A DNA stretch of 64,000 bases, taken from assembly GCA_963798745.1 (NCBI GenBank), contig CAWCUF010000001.1, positions 558,001 to 622,000 of the forward strand, given 5' to 3'. Origin of the DNA: Prado023 sp963798745 (lineage in GTDB: Bacteria > Actinomycetota > Actinomycetes > S36-B12 > CAIYMF01). A model generated the notes under the pieces. The model was not told where the DNA came from, made no database searches, and saw only the letters and a program-made list of their open reading frames with translations. Shown in pieces: positions 39,927 through 47,828 of the stretch (position 1 is its first letter; each line of letters begins with the position of its first letter). The translations under genes were made by a program, and so were the position numbers.

Positions 39927-41102
39927 ATGGTCGATGGAAGTGGCTCGTACCCGGAGCAGCACGGTCGCCCCCTCGGGGGCGCCGGTCCCGTCGACGGGTT
40001 GGTGACGTTCGGCAGCTGCCCGCAGCCGCTGGCCGAGGTCCATGATGTCGCGCTGCTGGATCTCGATGGGGTCGTCTACATCGGCAAGGGGGCGGTGCCC
40101 CACGCTGCGGCCGCGCTCGACTCCGCCGCGGCGCTGCACGGCATGCGCTCGGTCTTCGTGACCAACAATGCGGCGCGCCCCCCGGAGGTGGTGGCGGCGC
40201 ACCTGGTCGAGCTCGGTGTTCGTGCCGAGTCCGGCGACGTGGTGACCTCAGCTCAGGCGGGTGCGCGGATGCTGGCCGATCAGTTGCCCGCCGGTGCCCG
40301 GGTCCTGGGCATCGGGGGCCCGGGTGTGCCCGCGGCGCTGCGGGAACGGGGACTTGTTCCTGTCGAGTCCGTCGACGACGATCCGGTGGCCGTGATGCAG
40401 GGCTTCGGGCCGAAGGTGGGCTGGAAGCAGCTGGCAGAGGGGACGTTGGCCATCGAGCGTGGGCTCGTGTGGGTCGCCACCAACGTCGACGCGACCATCC
40501 CGAGCCCACGGGGCCGGGTGCTGGGCAACGGGTCCCTGATCGCCGCCCTGCGGCACGCGACCGGAGCCGAGCCGCTGGTGGCCGGGAAGCCGCTCCCCCC
40601 GCTCATGGAGGAGTCGGTGGAGCGCTCCGGGGCGCAGCGCCCGATCGTGGTCGGCGACCGGCTCGACACGGACATCGAGGGGGCGAACGCCACCGGCATC
40701 CCCTCCCTGCTCGTGCTCACGGGTGTCACCGACTGGCAGGACATACTCTTCGTGGAGCCGCGGTTCCGGCCCACGTACCTCGACCACGACCTTCGTGGGT
40801 TGCTCGGATCCCAGCCTGAGGTGGGGGTCGAGCGGGACGCCGACGCCCTGATCGGGCGCTGTGGGAGAACGGCGGTGCGGGTTCCTGTGGCACCCAGCAC
40901 AACCACGGGGTCAGCCGCGCCGGAGTCGTCGGCAGCCCCCGGGGATCCTCATTGGTGGCTGCCCGATCGGGCGCGAACCCCCTTGGTGGACGGGCCGTGG
41001 GACGACGCGGACCTGGGGTTGGCCCGCGCCCTTGTGGCGGTGTCCTGGGCTGCTGTCGACTCGGGGCTTGTCGTCGTGGGCCACGCCGAGGTGCTTGGCT
41101 GA
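39927..41102 (+). CDS. HAD-IIA family phosphatase (NagD-like)
   Basis: A 391-aa HAD hydrolase of subfamily IIA. Motif I is VALLDLDGVVYIGKG, motif II is SVFVTNNAARPP, motif III region LVAGKPLPPLM and motif IV VVGDRLDTDIEGANATG. The C-terminal ~110 residues (from about 285) are an extra domain seen in actinobacterial homologues. It probably dephosphorylates a sugar or nucleotide phosphate, possibly as metabolite repair. ATG 39927 has GAGAGGA upstream and a TAGGGT -10 box at 39899-39904. Confidence 0.86.
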   Translation: MVDGSGSYPEQHGRPLGGAGPVDGLVTFGSCPQPLAEVHDVALLDLDGVVYIGKGAVPHAAAALDSAAALHGMRSVFVTNNAARPPEVVAAHLVELGVRAESGDVVTSAQAGARMLADQLPAGARVLGIGGPGVPAALRERGLVPVESVDDDPVAVMQGFGPKVGWKQLAEGTLAIERGLVWVATNVDATIPSPRGRVLGNGSLIAALRHATGAEPLVAGKPLPPLMEESVERSGAQRPIVVGDRLDTDIEGANATGIPSLLVLTGVTDWQDILFVEPRFRPTYLDHDLRGLLGSQPEVGVERDADALIGRCGRTAVRVPVAPSTTTGSAAPESSAAPGDPHWWLPDRARTPLVDGPWDDADLGLARALVAVSWAAVDSGLVVVGHAEVLG

Positions 41103-41171
41103 TAGCGCACGCATCCCCCAGGCCGGTCACGGGGCTGAGCGGATTGTGTGGTGAGTCGAGCATGTCGGGTC

Positions 41172-41610
41172 TCAGCGCATCGCGGTCTCGATGGTCGCCA
41201 GCGGGTCCGTCCAGCGCTCGCCGGCGAAGGTCTCGAGGTGCGCCTGGTAGGCCAGCTTCGGGTTCGCGATGGCGGCCCTGCCGCGCAGGGCGTGGGCCTC
41301 CGGTGTGCCGAGGGCGTCCAGCTGGGGGTTCACGGCCGTGTCGACCCGGCTGACGAAGAAGCTGGCCACCGACTCGATCCCGGAGACAGCGCCGCCGGCG
41401 GCGTGTCGGTCCTCGAGGGGTGGCCTCGGTCTCGAAGGCGAGACGGGGATCCACCTCGATGGAGACGCGCCCGTCCACGCCCTCAGTGGCCGCCGCCACG
41501 GGGGCCAGCAGGTCGCACGCCTTCTGCACGTCGTCGACGAACAGGACGCGGGCCACCTCCAGTGCCCCGAGTTCCGTGCCGGCGAGCTCCGGATGTGGTC
41601 GGCGCTCGTC
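41172..41610 (-). pseudogene. tal: Degraded transaldolase gene
   Basis: One frame gives FVDDVQKACDLLAPVAAATE and GVDGRVSIEVDPRLAFETEA, matching transaldolase residues ~90-135. A different frame then gives SVASFFVSRVDTAVNPQLDA and TPEAHALRGRAAIANPKLAY, matching residues ~210-255. The middle of the barrel, including the Schiff-base lysine, is deleted; the frame shifts near 41405-41430; and the C-terminus stops at ETAMR. The N-terminal ~80 residues are also absent or unrecognisable. It lies next to zwf and gnd, so it is a lost member of a pentose-phosphate cluster. Confidence 0.82.
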
Positions 41611-41772
41611 GTAGGCGTTGACGTAGCACTTGACGGCGGCCGCGTACACCCGGATTCGCCCCGGCCCCGGTGTCTGTCCCTCGACGCTAGCCGGGTCCGG
41701 CGGGTTGTCCCCAGTGGTTGCCGTAGGTTGCCTCAGGTCGACGGGTGCGGCCCCACCCCTGGCCGCCAGCAC

Positions 41773-42417
41773 TCAGTCGGGCGTGCCCCCGGTGGTGCCC
41801 CGGACGGCCGCGAGGATGGTGTCGACGGCGTCCTCGATGGACGTGCGGCTGGTGTCGATCACGAGGTCGTAGCGCCCGGCCTCGCGCGGGTCCCAGCCGT
41901 ACAGCACGATCGACATGTCCGCAAGGATCTCGTCCTCGGGCTCCTGGCGGCGCCCCGCCTCCGCCACCGGGATGCCGAGATCCTCAGCGGCCCGCGCGAT
42001 GCGGTCTTGGACCGGGCCGGTCAGCATCACGTGCACGGTGGCTGGGCGCCCGGCCAGCACGACCGGGCCGTTGCGCCCGACGATCACCCCTCCCGACTCT
42101 GCCGCGGCCCAGACCCGGAGGTCGTTCTCCTGGACGAGCTCGTGGATCATCCGGTCGGTCGTGGCCTCGTCGTGTGCACCCTCTGGGGCATGGGCGCGGC
42201 CCAGGACGTCGATCACTCGGTCAAGGATCGCGCGCTCGGCGGGATCGGCGTCGCGGGAGCCCGCCAGCGTCTGGGAGCTGAACGCCTGCGGGTGGTACGG
42301 CAGGTCGAGTGCTTCGGCCACCCGGCGACCCGCGTTGTCGACACCCGCACCGTAGGTGCCGAAGAGGGTCACGACGGGCGTGATCGACGACTCGGTTGTG
42401 CTGCCCTGGTTGCCCAT
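41773..42417 (-). CDS. Cytidylate kinase-like P-loop protein
   Basis: A 214-aa protein with a Walker-A variant TLFGTYGAGVDNAGRRVAEA (GxYGAGxxxxG), a LID-like Arg-rich segment and RYDLVIDTSRTSIEDAVDTI near the end, as in the cytidylate-kinase-like family. Another notable motif is GVIVGRNGPVVL. The standard GxxGxGK lysine is missing, so nucleotide kinase activity is uncertain. It stands leftwards beside zwf and gnd. ATG 42417 has AAGGAGGACGG upstream. Confidence 0.8.
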   Translation of the reverse strand: MGNQGSTTESSITPVVTLFGTYGAGVDNAGRRVAEALDLPYHPQAFSSQTLAGSRDADPAERAILDRVIDVLGRAHAPEGAHDEATTDRMIHELVQENDLRVWAAAESGGVIVGRNGPVVLAGRPATVHVMLTGPVQDRIARAAEDLGIPVAEAGRRQEPEDEILADMSIVLYGWDPREAGRYDLVIDTSRTSIEDAVDTILAAVRGTTGGTPD

Positions 42418-42483
42418 CGGTCCGTCCTCCTTCGGTGGTGAGGCCCGCGTCCGCTCTGCTCCGCGTGCGCCACGGGCGGAACT

Positions 42484-42675
42484 TCAGTACGTGTGCCGCA
42501 ACAGCTTCGCGACCTCGGGTTGTTGTGACGCCCAGGTGAGTATCTTGTCGGGGAACAGGACCTGCTCCCACTCCGGGGTCTGCCCGGTCCTGCGCTTCCA
42601 CTCCCGCAACGCCACGTAGGAGTCGCGGCGCCTGTCATCGGTGGCGTAGTGCTGCAGCGAGGCAACCGGGCTCAT
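42484..42675 (-). CDS. Small 63-aa soluble protein, unknown
   Basis: A 63-aa protein rich in Arg, Trp and Gln: MSPVASLQHYATDDRRRDSY, then REWKRRTGQTPEWEQVLF. It is well expressed-looking (CGGAGGACG ribosome site before ATG 42675) and divergent from zwf. No cysteine, signal or membrane helix. I do not recognise the family. The frame extends far upstream as a shadow of zwf, but only this portion has a start signal. Confidence 0.6.
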   Translation of the reverse strand: MSPVASLQHYATDDRRRDSYVALREWKRRTGQTPEWEQVLFPDKILTWASQQPEVAKLLRHTY

Positions 42676-42807
42676 GTGCGTCCTCCGGTGAGGGTCGTGT
42701 CGAGGCTGGTATACCGCATGTGCGACGAGGGGGCGCCCGGGTGCCATGATTTGCCATGGGCGTCGTTGACCGGACGCTGCAGGTGGCCCCGCCCTAGGCT
42801 GTCCGGC

Positions 42808-44259
42808 ATGAGCGAAAGCGCCGAGCGCGGAGCGCCCCAGCCCCCTCATGTTCTGTCCGGCGGTGCTCGTGCTTCTCAGGAGGCTGACGCCCTGGTCCTC
42901 TTCGGGGCGACTGGGGACCTGGCGCGCAAGAAGCTGTACTTCGCTCTCTACCACATGGCGGCGTCGGGGAACCTGGGCATCCCGGTGGTGGGGGTGGCGC
43001 GGTCCGGCTGGGACCACGAGAGGTTCACCTCCCACGTCCGTGCTGCGATCTCCGAGACCGTGGCTGAGTCGGACCCGCAGGTCGTGGAGGAGCTCATGTC
43101 CCGGCTGAGCCTCGTGGGTGGTGGGGACTACTCCGAGGTGGGCACCTTCACCCGCCTGCGTGACGAGCTGGCACGGCTGGGCTCGACGAGTCCGGCGTTC
43201 TACCTGGCCATCCCGCCCGACCTGTTCCCCACGGTCATCGAGGCGCTGGCTCGGGAGGGCCTGGATCTCGGCTCGCGGGTCATCGTGGAGAAGCCGTTCG
43301 GGCGCAGCCTGTCCTCGGCGCAGGCGCTGAATGGCCTGCTGCACCGGCACTTCGACGAGCACGACATCTTCCGGATCGACCACTACTTGGGCAAGGAGGC
43401 GGTCGAGGGCATTTTGGTGTTCCGGTTCGCGAACACGTTCCTCGAGCCGATCTGGAACCGCAACCACGTCAGGAGCGTGCAGATCACGATGGCCGAACCC
43501 TTCGGGGTGCAGGGCCGGGGTGCGTTCTACGAGGGTGTGGGGGCGCTGCGCGATGTCGTACAGAACCACCTGCTGCAGGTGCTGGCCCTGCTGGCGATGG
43601 AGCCGCCGGTCAGCCCGCATGCCGATGCGCTGCGTGACGAGAAGTCCAAGGTGTTCCAGGCCATGCGCCCCCTGGAACGCGGGTCGGTCGTCCGCGGCCA
43701 GTACGACGGCTACCTGGATGAGGCCGGTGTGGGTGAGGACTCGGATGTGGAGACGTTCGTGGCGTGCCGGTTCGAGATCGACTCGTGGCGCTGGTCCGGT
43801 GTCCCATTCTACGTCCGGGCCGGCAAGGCCATGCCCTGCAACGCCCTCGAGGCGCTGATCGAGCTGCATGACCCACCGCGGATGCTGTTCGCCGAACCGG
43901 GGCTGCCACGCCCGCACGCGAACCTGATCAGGTTCCGCCTCGGGGCCGCCGACGGGGTCACGATAACGGTGCAGGCCAAGCAGCCGGGTCCGCACCTGGT
44001 GGCCCAGCCGGTGGACCTGTCCATGGACTTCGGCACCAGCCTCGGGGCCCGGATGGGGCCCTACGAGCGGCTCCTGGGTGACGCGATTCTCGGGGACTCC
44101 CGCCGGTTCGCCCGTGAGGACGGTGTCGAGTGCACGTGGCGGGTGGTCCAACCTGCCCTCGACGACCCGGTGCCGGTGCGGCGGTACGCCCGTGGCACGT
44201 GGGGTCCCGCGGAGGCCGACGACCTGCTTGTCAACGATCACTGGCATGATCCGGAATGA
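42808..44259 (+). CDS. zwf: Glucose-6-phosphate dehydrogenase
   Basis: A 483-aa enzyme giving 6-phosphogluconolactone and NAD(P)H. The coenzyme motif is LFGATGDLARKKLYFALYHM, the substrate/catalytic block is FRIDHYLGKEAV, and VEKPFGRS precedes it. ATG 42808 lies seven bases after TAGGCT (42795-42800), so the message is probably leaderless. It precedes gnd by 64 bases with a separate strong ribosome site between. The transaldolase gene of this neighbourhood is decayed, whereas zwf looks intact. Confidence 0.93.
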   Translation: MSESAERGAPQPPHVLSGGARASQEADALVLFGATGDLARKKLYFALYHMAASGNLGIPVVGVARSGWDHERFTSHVRAAISETVAESDPQVVEELMSRLSLVGGGDYSEVGTFTRLRDELARLGSTSPAFYLAIPPDLFPTVIEALAREGLDLGSRVIVEKPFGRSLSSAQALNGLLHRHFDEHDIFRIDHYLGKEAVEGILVFRFANTFLEPIWNRNHVRSVQITMAEPFGVQGRGAFYEGVGALRDVVQNHLLQVLALLAMEPPVSPHADALRDEKSKVFQAMRPLERGSVVRGQYDGYLDEAGVGEDSDVETFVACRFEIDSWRWSGVPFYVRAGKAMPCNALEALIELHDPPRMLFAEPGLPRPHANLIRFRLGAADGVTITVQAKQPGPHLVAQPVDLSMDFGTSLGARMGPYERLLGDAILGDSRRFAREDGVECTWRVVQPALDDPVPVRRYARGTWGPAEADDLLVNDHWHDPE

Positions 44260-44323
44260 CGGCAGGCTCGGAGGCCGGCCCGGGCGGCGGGGCACCCGCC
44301 AACCCCTGCCGAAGGAGGAGAAT

Positions 44324-45358
44324 ATGACCCAGCAGATGCCGATGACCCTTGGTGTGGTCGGACTGGGCCGGATGGGGGCCAACATCGTGCGCCGCCTGAT
44401 GGCCGACGGTCACACCGCCGTCGTCCACGACATCGACCCGACCGTGGTGGCGGCCCTGGTCGGTGAGAGGGCGGTCGGCACCGACTCGTTGGCCGACCTT
44501 GCCGCGAAGCTGCCGACCCCCCGCGCGGTGTGGGTCATGGTCCCGGCAGGTCTGATCACCCAGGCCACGATCGCTGCCCTGGCCGAGGTGCTCGCACCCG
44601 GGGACACGATCATCGACGGGGGGAACACGCACTACACCGACGACCTGCGCCACGCGGCGACCCTGCGAGAGCGGGGCATCCACCACGTCGACGTCGGCAC
44701 CAGCGGCGGGGTGTGGGGTGCCGAGAACGGCTACTGCCTGATGATCGGCGGCGATCCCGAGCCCGTCGGCCGGCTGACTCCGATCTTCGCCTCGCTGGCG
44801 CCCGGGGTGGGTGCGGCGGAGCGCACGCCCGGGCGCGTGGGGGACCCGGATGCGGCGGAGCAGGGCTACCTGCACTGCGGGCCGAGTGGGGCTGGGCACT
44901 TCGTGAAGATGGTCCACAACGGCATCGAGTACGGGCTGATGGCCGCCTACGCCGAGGGCCTGAACATCCTGGCCAACGCCGACGCGGGACTGCGAACCCG
45001 GGATGCCGACGCCGAGACCGCGCCGCTGGAGCATCCCGAGCACTACCTGTACGACCTGGACGTTCCGGCGATCACCGAGGTCTGGCGCCGCGGCTCGGTG
45101 GTCGGGTCGTGGCTGCTGGACCTGACCGCCTCGGCCCTGCACGCCTCCCCGGAGCTGGCCGAGTTCTCCGGGCGGGTCTCGGACTCCGGCGAGGGCCGCT
45201 GGACCGCGGTGGCCGCCATCGACGAGGGCGTGCCCGCCCCGGTGCTGTCCGCCGCGGTGCACTCCCGGTTCGACTCCCAGGGATCGGCCGTCTACGCCAA
45301 CAAGGTCATCTCCGCGATGCGCAAGCAGTTCGGCGGCCACCACGAGAAGACCGAATGA
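44324..45358 (+). CDS. gnd: 6-phosphogluconate dehydrogenase, decarboxylating (short type)
   Basis: A 344-aa enzyme of the short, GndA-like class, converting 6-phosphogluconate to ribulose 5-phosphate and CO2. The Rossmann motif is LGVVGLGRMGANIVRRL; DGGNTHYTDDLRHA, DVGTSGGVWGAENGYCLMIG and GPSGAGHFVKMVHNGIEYG follow. Short-type enzymes often prefer NAD; the acidic residue in VVHDIDPT after the second strand supports NAD over NADP, an inference. The ribosome site AAGGAGGAG is ideal. Confidence 0.92.
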   Translation: MTQQMPMTLGVVGLGRMGANIVRRLMADGHTAVVHDIDPTVVAALVGERAVGTDSLADLAAKLPTPRAVWVMVPAGLITQATIAALAEVLAPGDTIIDGGNTHYTDDLRHAATLRERGIHHVDVGTSGGVWGAENGYCLMIGGDPEPVGRLTPIFASLAPGVGAAERTPGRVGDPDAAEQGYLHCGPSGAGHFVKMVHNGIEYGLMAAYAEGLNILANADAGLRTRDADAETAPLEHPEHYLYDLDVPAITEVWRRGSVVGSWLLDLTASALHASPELAEFSGRVSDSGEGRWTAVAAIDEGVPAPVLSAAVHSRFDSQGSAVYANKVISAMRKQFGGHHEKTE

Positions 45359-45414
45359 CCCATCCCGCGGTGCCGCTAGCCCCGGCTCGAAGCGAGGCAT
45401 GAACAGGGCGCGTG

Positions 45415-45458
45415 AAAAGGACCTCCGACCGGCGTTTGTGCTGGTCAGAGGCCCTTTT
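45415..45458. terminator. Bidirectional intrinsic terminator between gnd and tRNA-Gly
   Basis: AAAAGG and CCTTTT ends enclose an imperfect stem, CCTC..GACC pairing with GGTC..GAGG, around a GTTTGT loop. The run of T in both directions fits termination of gnd (rightwards) and of the tRNA (leftwards). Confidence 0.8.
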
Positions 45459-45465
45459 CGTCTGG

Positions 45466-45536
45466 AGCGGGTGACGGGAATCGAACCCGCACTGTCAGCT
45501 TGGGAAGCTGATGTTCTACCATTGAACTACACCCGC
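45466..45536 (-). tRNA. tRNA-Gly (anticodon CCC)
   Basis: A 71-nt cloverleaf on the minus strand. The acceptor stem pairs GCGGGTG with CACCCGC, the T-arm contains GGTTCGATTCC, and the anticodon stem CAGC/GCTG closes the loop TTCCCAA, giving CCC for GGG codons. The 3' CCA is not encoded. It sits alone between gnd and dcd. Confidence 0.93.
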
Positions 45537-45752
45537 AGGCGTCGAAATCGCAGCGACGACGACCCCTGAGATTATGCCGCACCCGGCCAGCCGACCCAAA
45601 CCAGGCCCCCCGCACCTGCCCGACGAGTTCCTCCATGAGGGCGCCGCCCGGGGCGACGCTGATCTGGAGGGACCGCTGATGGGGCGGCGCTTGGGTGGAG
45701 GAACCGGCCGGCGGGGCGGGGCGGGCCGGGCCGCGCGGATACGATCGCGGGC

Positions 45753-46319
45753 ATGATCCTCTCCGACGGTTCCATCCGCCGCGCCTTGGCTGAGGGTCGC
45801 CTGATCCTCGACCCGCTCGAGGACGCCCAGATCCAGCCGGCCAGTGTCGATGTGCGACTCGGTCCGGAGTTCCTGGTGTTCCGCAACCACGTCACCGAGG
45901 TCATCGACCCCTACGACAAGCCTGCGGACCTCAACGAGCGTGTCATCGTCGCCGAGGGAACGGCCTTCATCCTGCACCCGGGTGAGTTCGTGCTCGGCAC
46001 GACGGTTGAGGCCATCGGACTGCCCGACGACCTTGTGGCACGCGTCGAGGGCAAGAGCAGCCTGGGTCGCCTCGGCCTGCTGATCCACGCCACCGCCGGA
46101 TTCGTGGACCCGGGCTGGCCGCGCGGGCAGATCACCCTGGAACTGAGCAACGTGGCCACGCTACCCATCAAGTTGTGGCCCGGGATGCGCATCGGGCAGC
46201 TGAGCTTCCACACCCTCGACGCCCCGGCCGAACGCCCGTACGGCCACGCCGGGCTGAACTCGAAGTACGTCGGCCAGTCCGGCCCGGTCGCGTCGCAGTA
46301 CGCCCGCAACCCCAAGTAG
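45753..46319 (+). CDS. dcd: dCTP deaminase (bifunctional DCD-DUT type)
   Basis: A 188-aa enzyme of the trimeric dUTPase fold. The block ARVEGKSSLGRLGLLIHATA and GFVDPGWPRGQITLELSNVA closely resembles M. tuberculosis Dcd, which deaminates dCTP and hydrolyses the dUTP to dUMP. The C-terminus YGHAGLNSKYVGQSGP matches the closing nucleotide loop. I therefore prefer the bifunctional form over the E. coli dCTP-only type. ATG 45753 follows TACGAT (45740-45745) by seven bases and is probably leaderless. Confidence 0.9.
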   Translation: MILSDGSIRRALAEGRLILDPLEDAQIQPASVDVRLGPEFLVFRNHVTEVIDPYDKPADLNERVIVAEGTAFILHPGEFVLGTTVEAIGLPDDLVARVEGKSSLGRLGLLIHATAGFVDPGWPRGQITLELSNVATLPIKLWPGMRIGQLSFHTLDAPAERPYGHAGLNSKYVGQSGPVASQYARNPK

Positions 46320-46357
46320 CGAGCCGTCCCACGGCGAGCACCTGGCGGCCTGACGCC

Positions 46358-46394
46358 GCAGCCCCCGCCCATCCGACGACGGGGCAGGGGCTGC
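46358..46394. terminator. Hairpin between convergent dcd and glycosidase genes
   Basis: GCAGCCCC pairs with GGGGCTGC, and inside it GCCC pairs with GGGC after one mismatch, with loop ATCCGACGACG. It lies between two converging genes and likely terminates both. Confidence 0.65.
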
Positions 46395-46415
46395 TGCGCT
46401 CAGGTCAGCGAGTGC

Positions 46416-47666
46416 TCAGGAGAACAGCACCGGCTGCGTCGTGATCTTGATCCTCTGGCCCTTCTTCACAGGCATCGACGAGCCGTCGAGGCGACGCATC
46501 AGCGTGGTGCCCCTGGCCACCTTGTACGTCTTGGTCTTCGAGGTGGTGTACCGGATGGCCTGCTTCTTGCCGTTTCGCTTGATCGTGCAGGTCGTGATCT
46601 TGGACTTCGTCTTGCACGAGTACCACTTGGCGCCGCTCATCCAGCCGCGGATCTGCTGAAATGACTTGCCGCCCGCGGTCAGTGCGCCGGCCTTCGTGGT
46701 CATGTTGGTGCCCAGGATCTGCATGTCCCAGCCGTACCAGAACACCCGCGAGACCTTGTAGCGCATCGAGTCGATGTAGGTCCGCGCCACGTACGTCGCG
46801 GCGGTCGCCCCGGTGTACTCGCGCTTGGGCATGTAGGTGCGCAGGTCGCCGTAGTTCATCTCGGTGTCCCAGAGTGCCTTCTTCTTGGCGCCGTACTTCT
46901 TGTAGTACTTCTGCACCTTCTTGATGTAGCTCACCCGGGTGCCCGGCCCGGACTTGGCAGGCGGGTAGAAGTGCGCCGAGACCGCATCGACCGGCCAGCG
47001 GACCTTCTTCATCTCCTTGCCGTAAGTCTTGCTGAACGACCCGACCGGGCCCTTGGAGCGCACGGTGGTGCTCGCAGCCACCAGCTTGGCCCGGGGGTCC
47101 GCCTTCTTCAGGACCGCGCGCGCCTTGAGGGTGAGCTGCGCCATCTGCTTGGGGCTGCCGAGGTAGAAGTCCCGGAGGTTGGCCTCGTTCCACACCTGGT
47201 AGGAGGTGATCCGGCCCTTGTACCGCTTGGCGAGCGCGCTCAGGTAGTCCAGGTAGTACGAATCCGAGCGCGGGTGGCTGTTGGACCCGGCCCCGTACAG
47301 CGCGAGCTTGACGTTGGCGCTGCTCAGGGAAGCCGAGTTCGCGGCCCACTTCGGCGTCGAGCCCAGCGTGTAGAGGATCTCCCCGGCGCGCAGCTTGCGC
47401 GCGTTGTTCACCGCGGCGTCCAACTTGGTCCAGTCGTAGACGTTGTCCTTGGTCTCGACCTGGCGCCACGTGACCCCAGCGTCCCAGAGCCGGACCGCGC
47501 CGACCGAGGGCAGCGTGGGCGGCGCCCCAGCGGAGATCCGCCCGACATGCTGACCGAACAGCGGATCGGGCACGTACCGCGCCGCGGACGCGGCATTGGC
47601 TGGGACCGTGGTGACCAGCAGACCCAGTGCCGCCGCCCCCACGACACCCTTGACGAACCTACGCAC
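46416..47666 (-). CDS. Secreted clan GH-A-like glycoside hydrolase
   Basis: A 416-aa exported protein with a Sec signal (VVGAAALGLLVTTVPANA). The barrel carries YQVWNEANLRDFYLG, with the acid/base Glu after Asn, and ALWDTEMNYGDLRTY, with a plausible nucleophile Glu, as in GH5/GH39-like enzymes. Residues ~345-416 form a Lys/Thr-rich beta-type domain with a Cys pair, unusually lysine-rich for this genome. The substrate is likely a wall or capsular glycan. It is paralogous to the gene at 47829-49136. Confidence 0.78.
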   Translation of the reverse strand: MRRFVKGVVGAAALGLLVTTVPANAASAARYVPDPLFGQHVGRISAGAPPTLPSVGAVRLWDAGVTWRQVETKDNVYDWTKLDAAVNNARKLRAGEILYTLGSTPKWAANSASLSSANVKLALYGAGSNSHPRSDSYYLDYLSALAKRYKGRITSYQVWNEANLRDFYLGSPKQMAQLTLKARAVLKKADPRAKLVAASTTVRSKGPVGSFSKTYGKEMKKVRWPVDAVSAHFYPPAKSGPGTRVSYIKKVQKYYKKYGAKKKALWDTEMNYGDLRTYMPKREYTGATAATYVARTYIDSMRYKVSRVFWYGWDMQILGTNMTTKAGALTAGGKSFQQIRGWMSGAKWYSCKTKSKITTCTIKRNGKKQAIRYTTSKTKTYKVARGTTLMRRLDGSSMPVKKGQRIKITTQPVLFS

Positions 47667-47828
47667 AGTGGACTCCCCCCACTCGAGATGGTGAGGTCAC
47701 AATGGACCCACGCAGCCGACGCGTCAACCTCGCTGGTCCTCCGTCGCGACCTTGTCGTCCTGTTGGTGGTGCCATAGCCGCGAGCCGGACCCGCAGGTGG
47801 GCACGCAGGTGGGCACGCAGCCCCTGCG

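Noticed and set aside
42484..44385. A long leftward frame across zwf
   Set aside because: Antisense to a certain enzyme gene; only the 63-codon part with its own ribosome site is kept.
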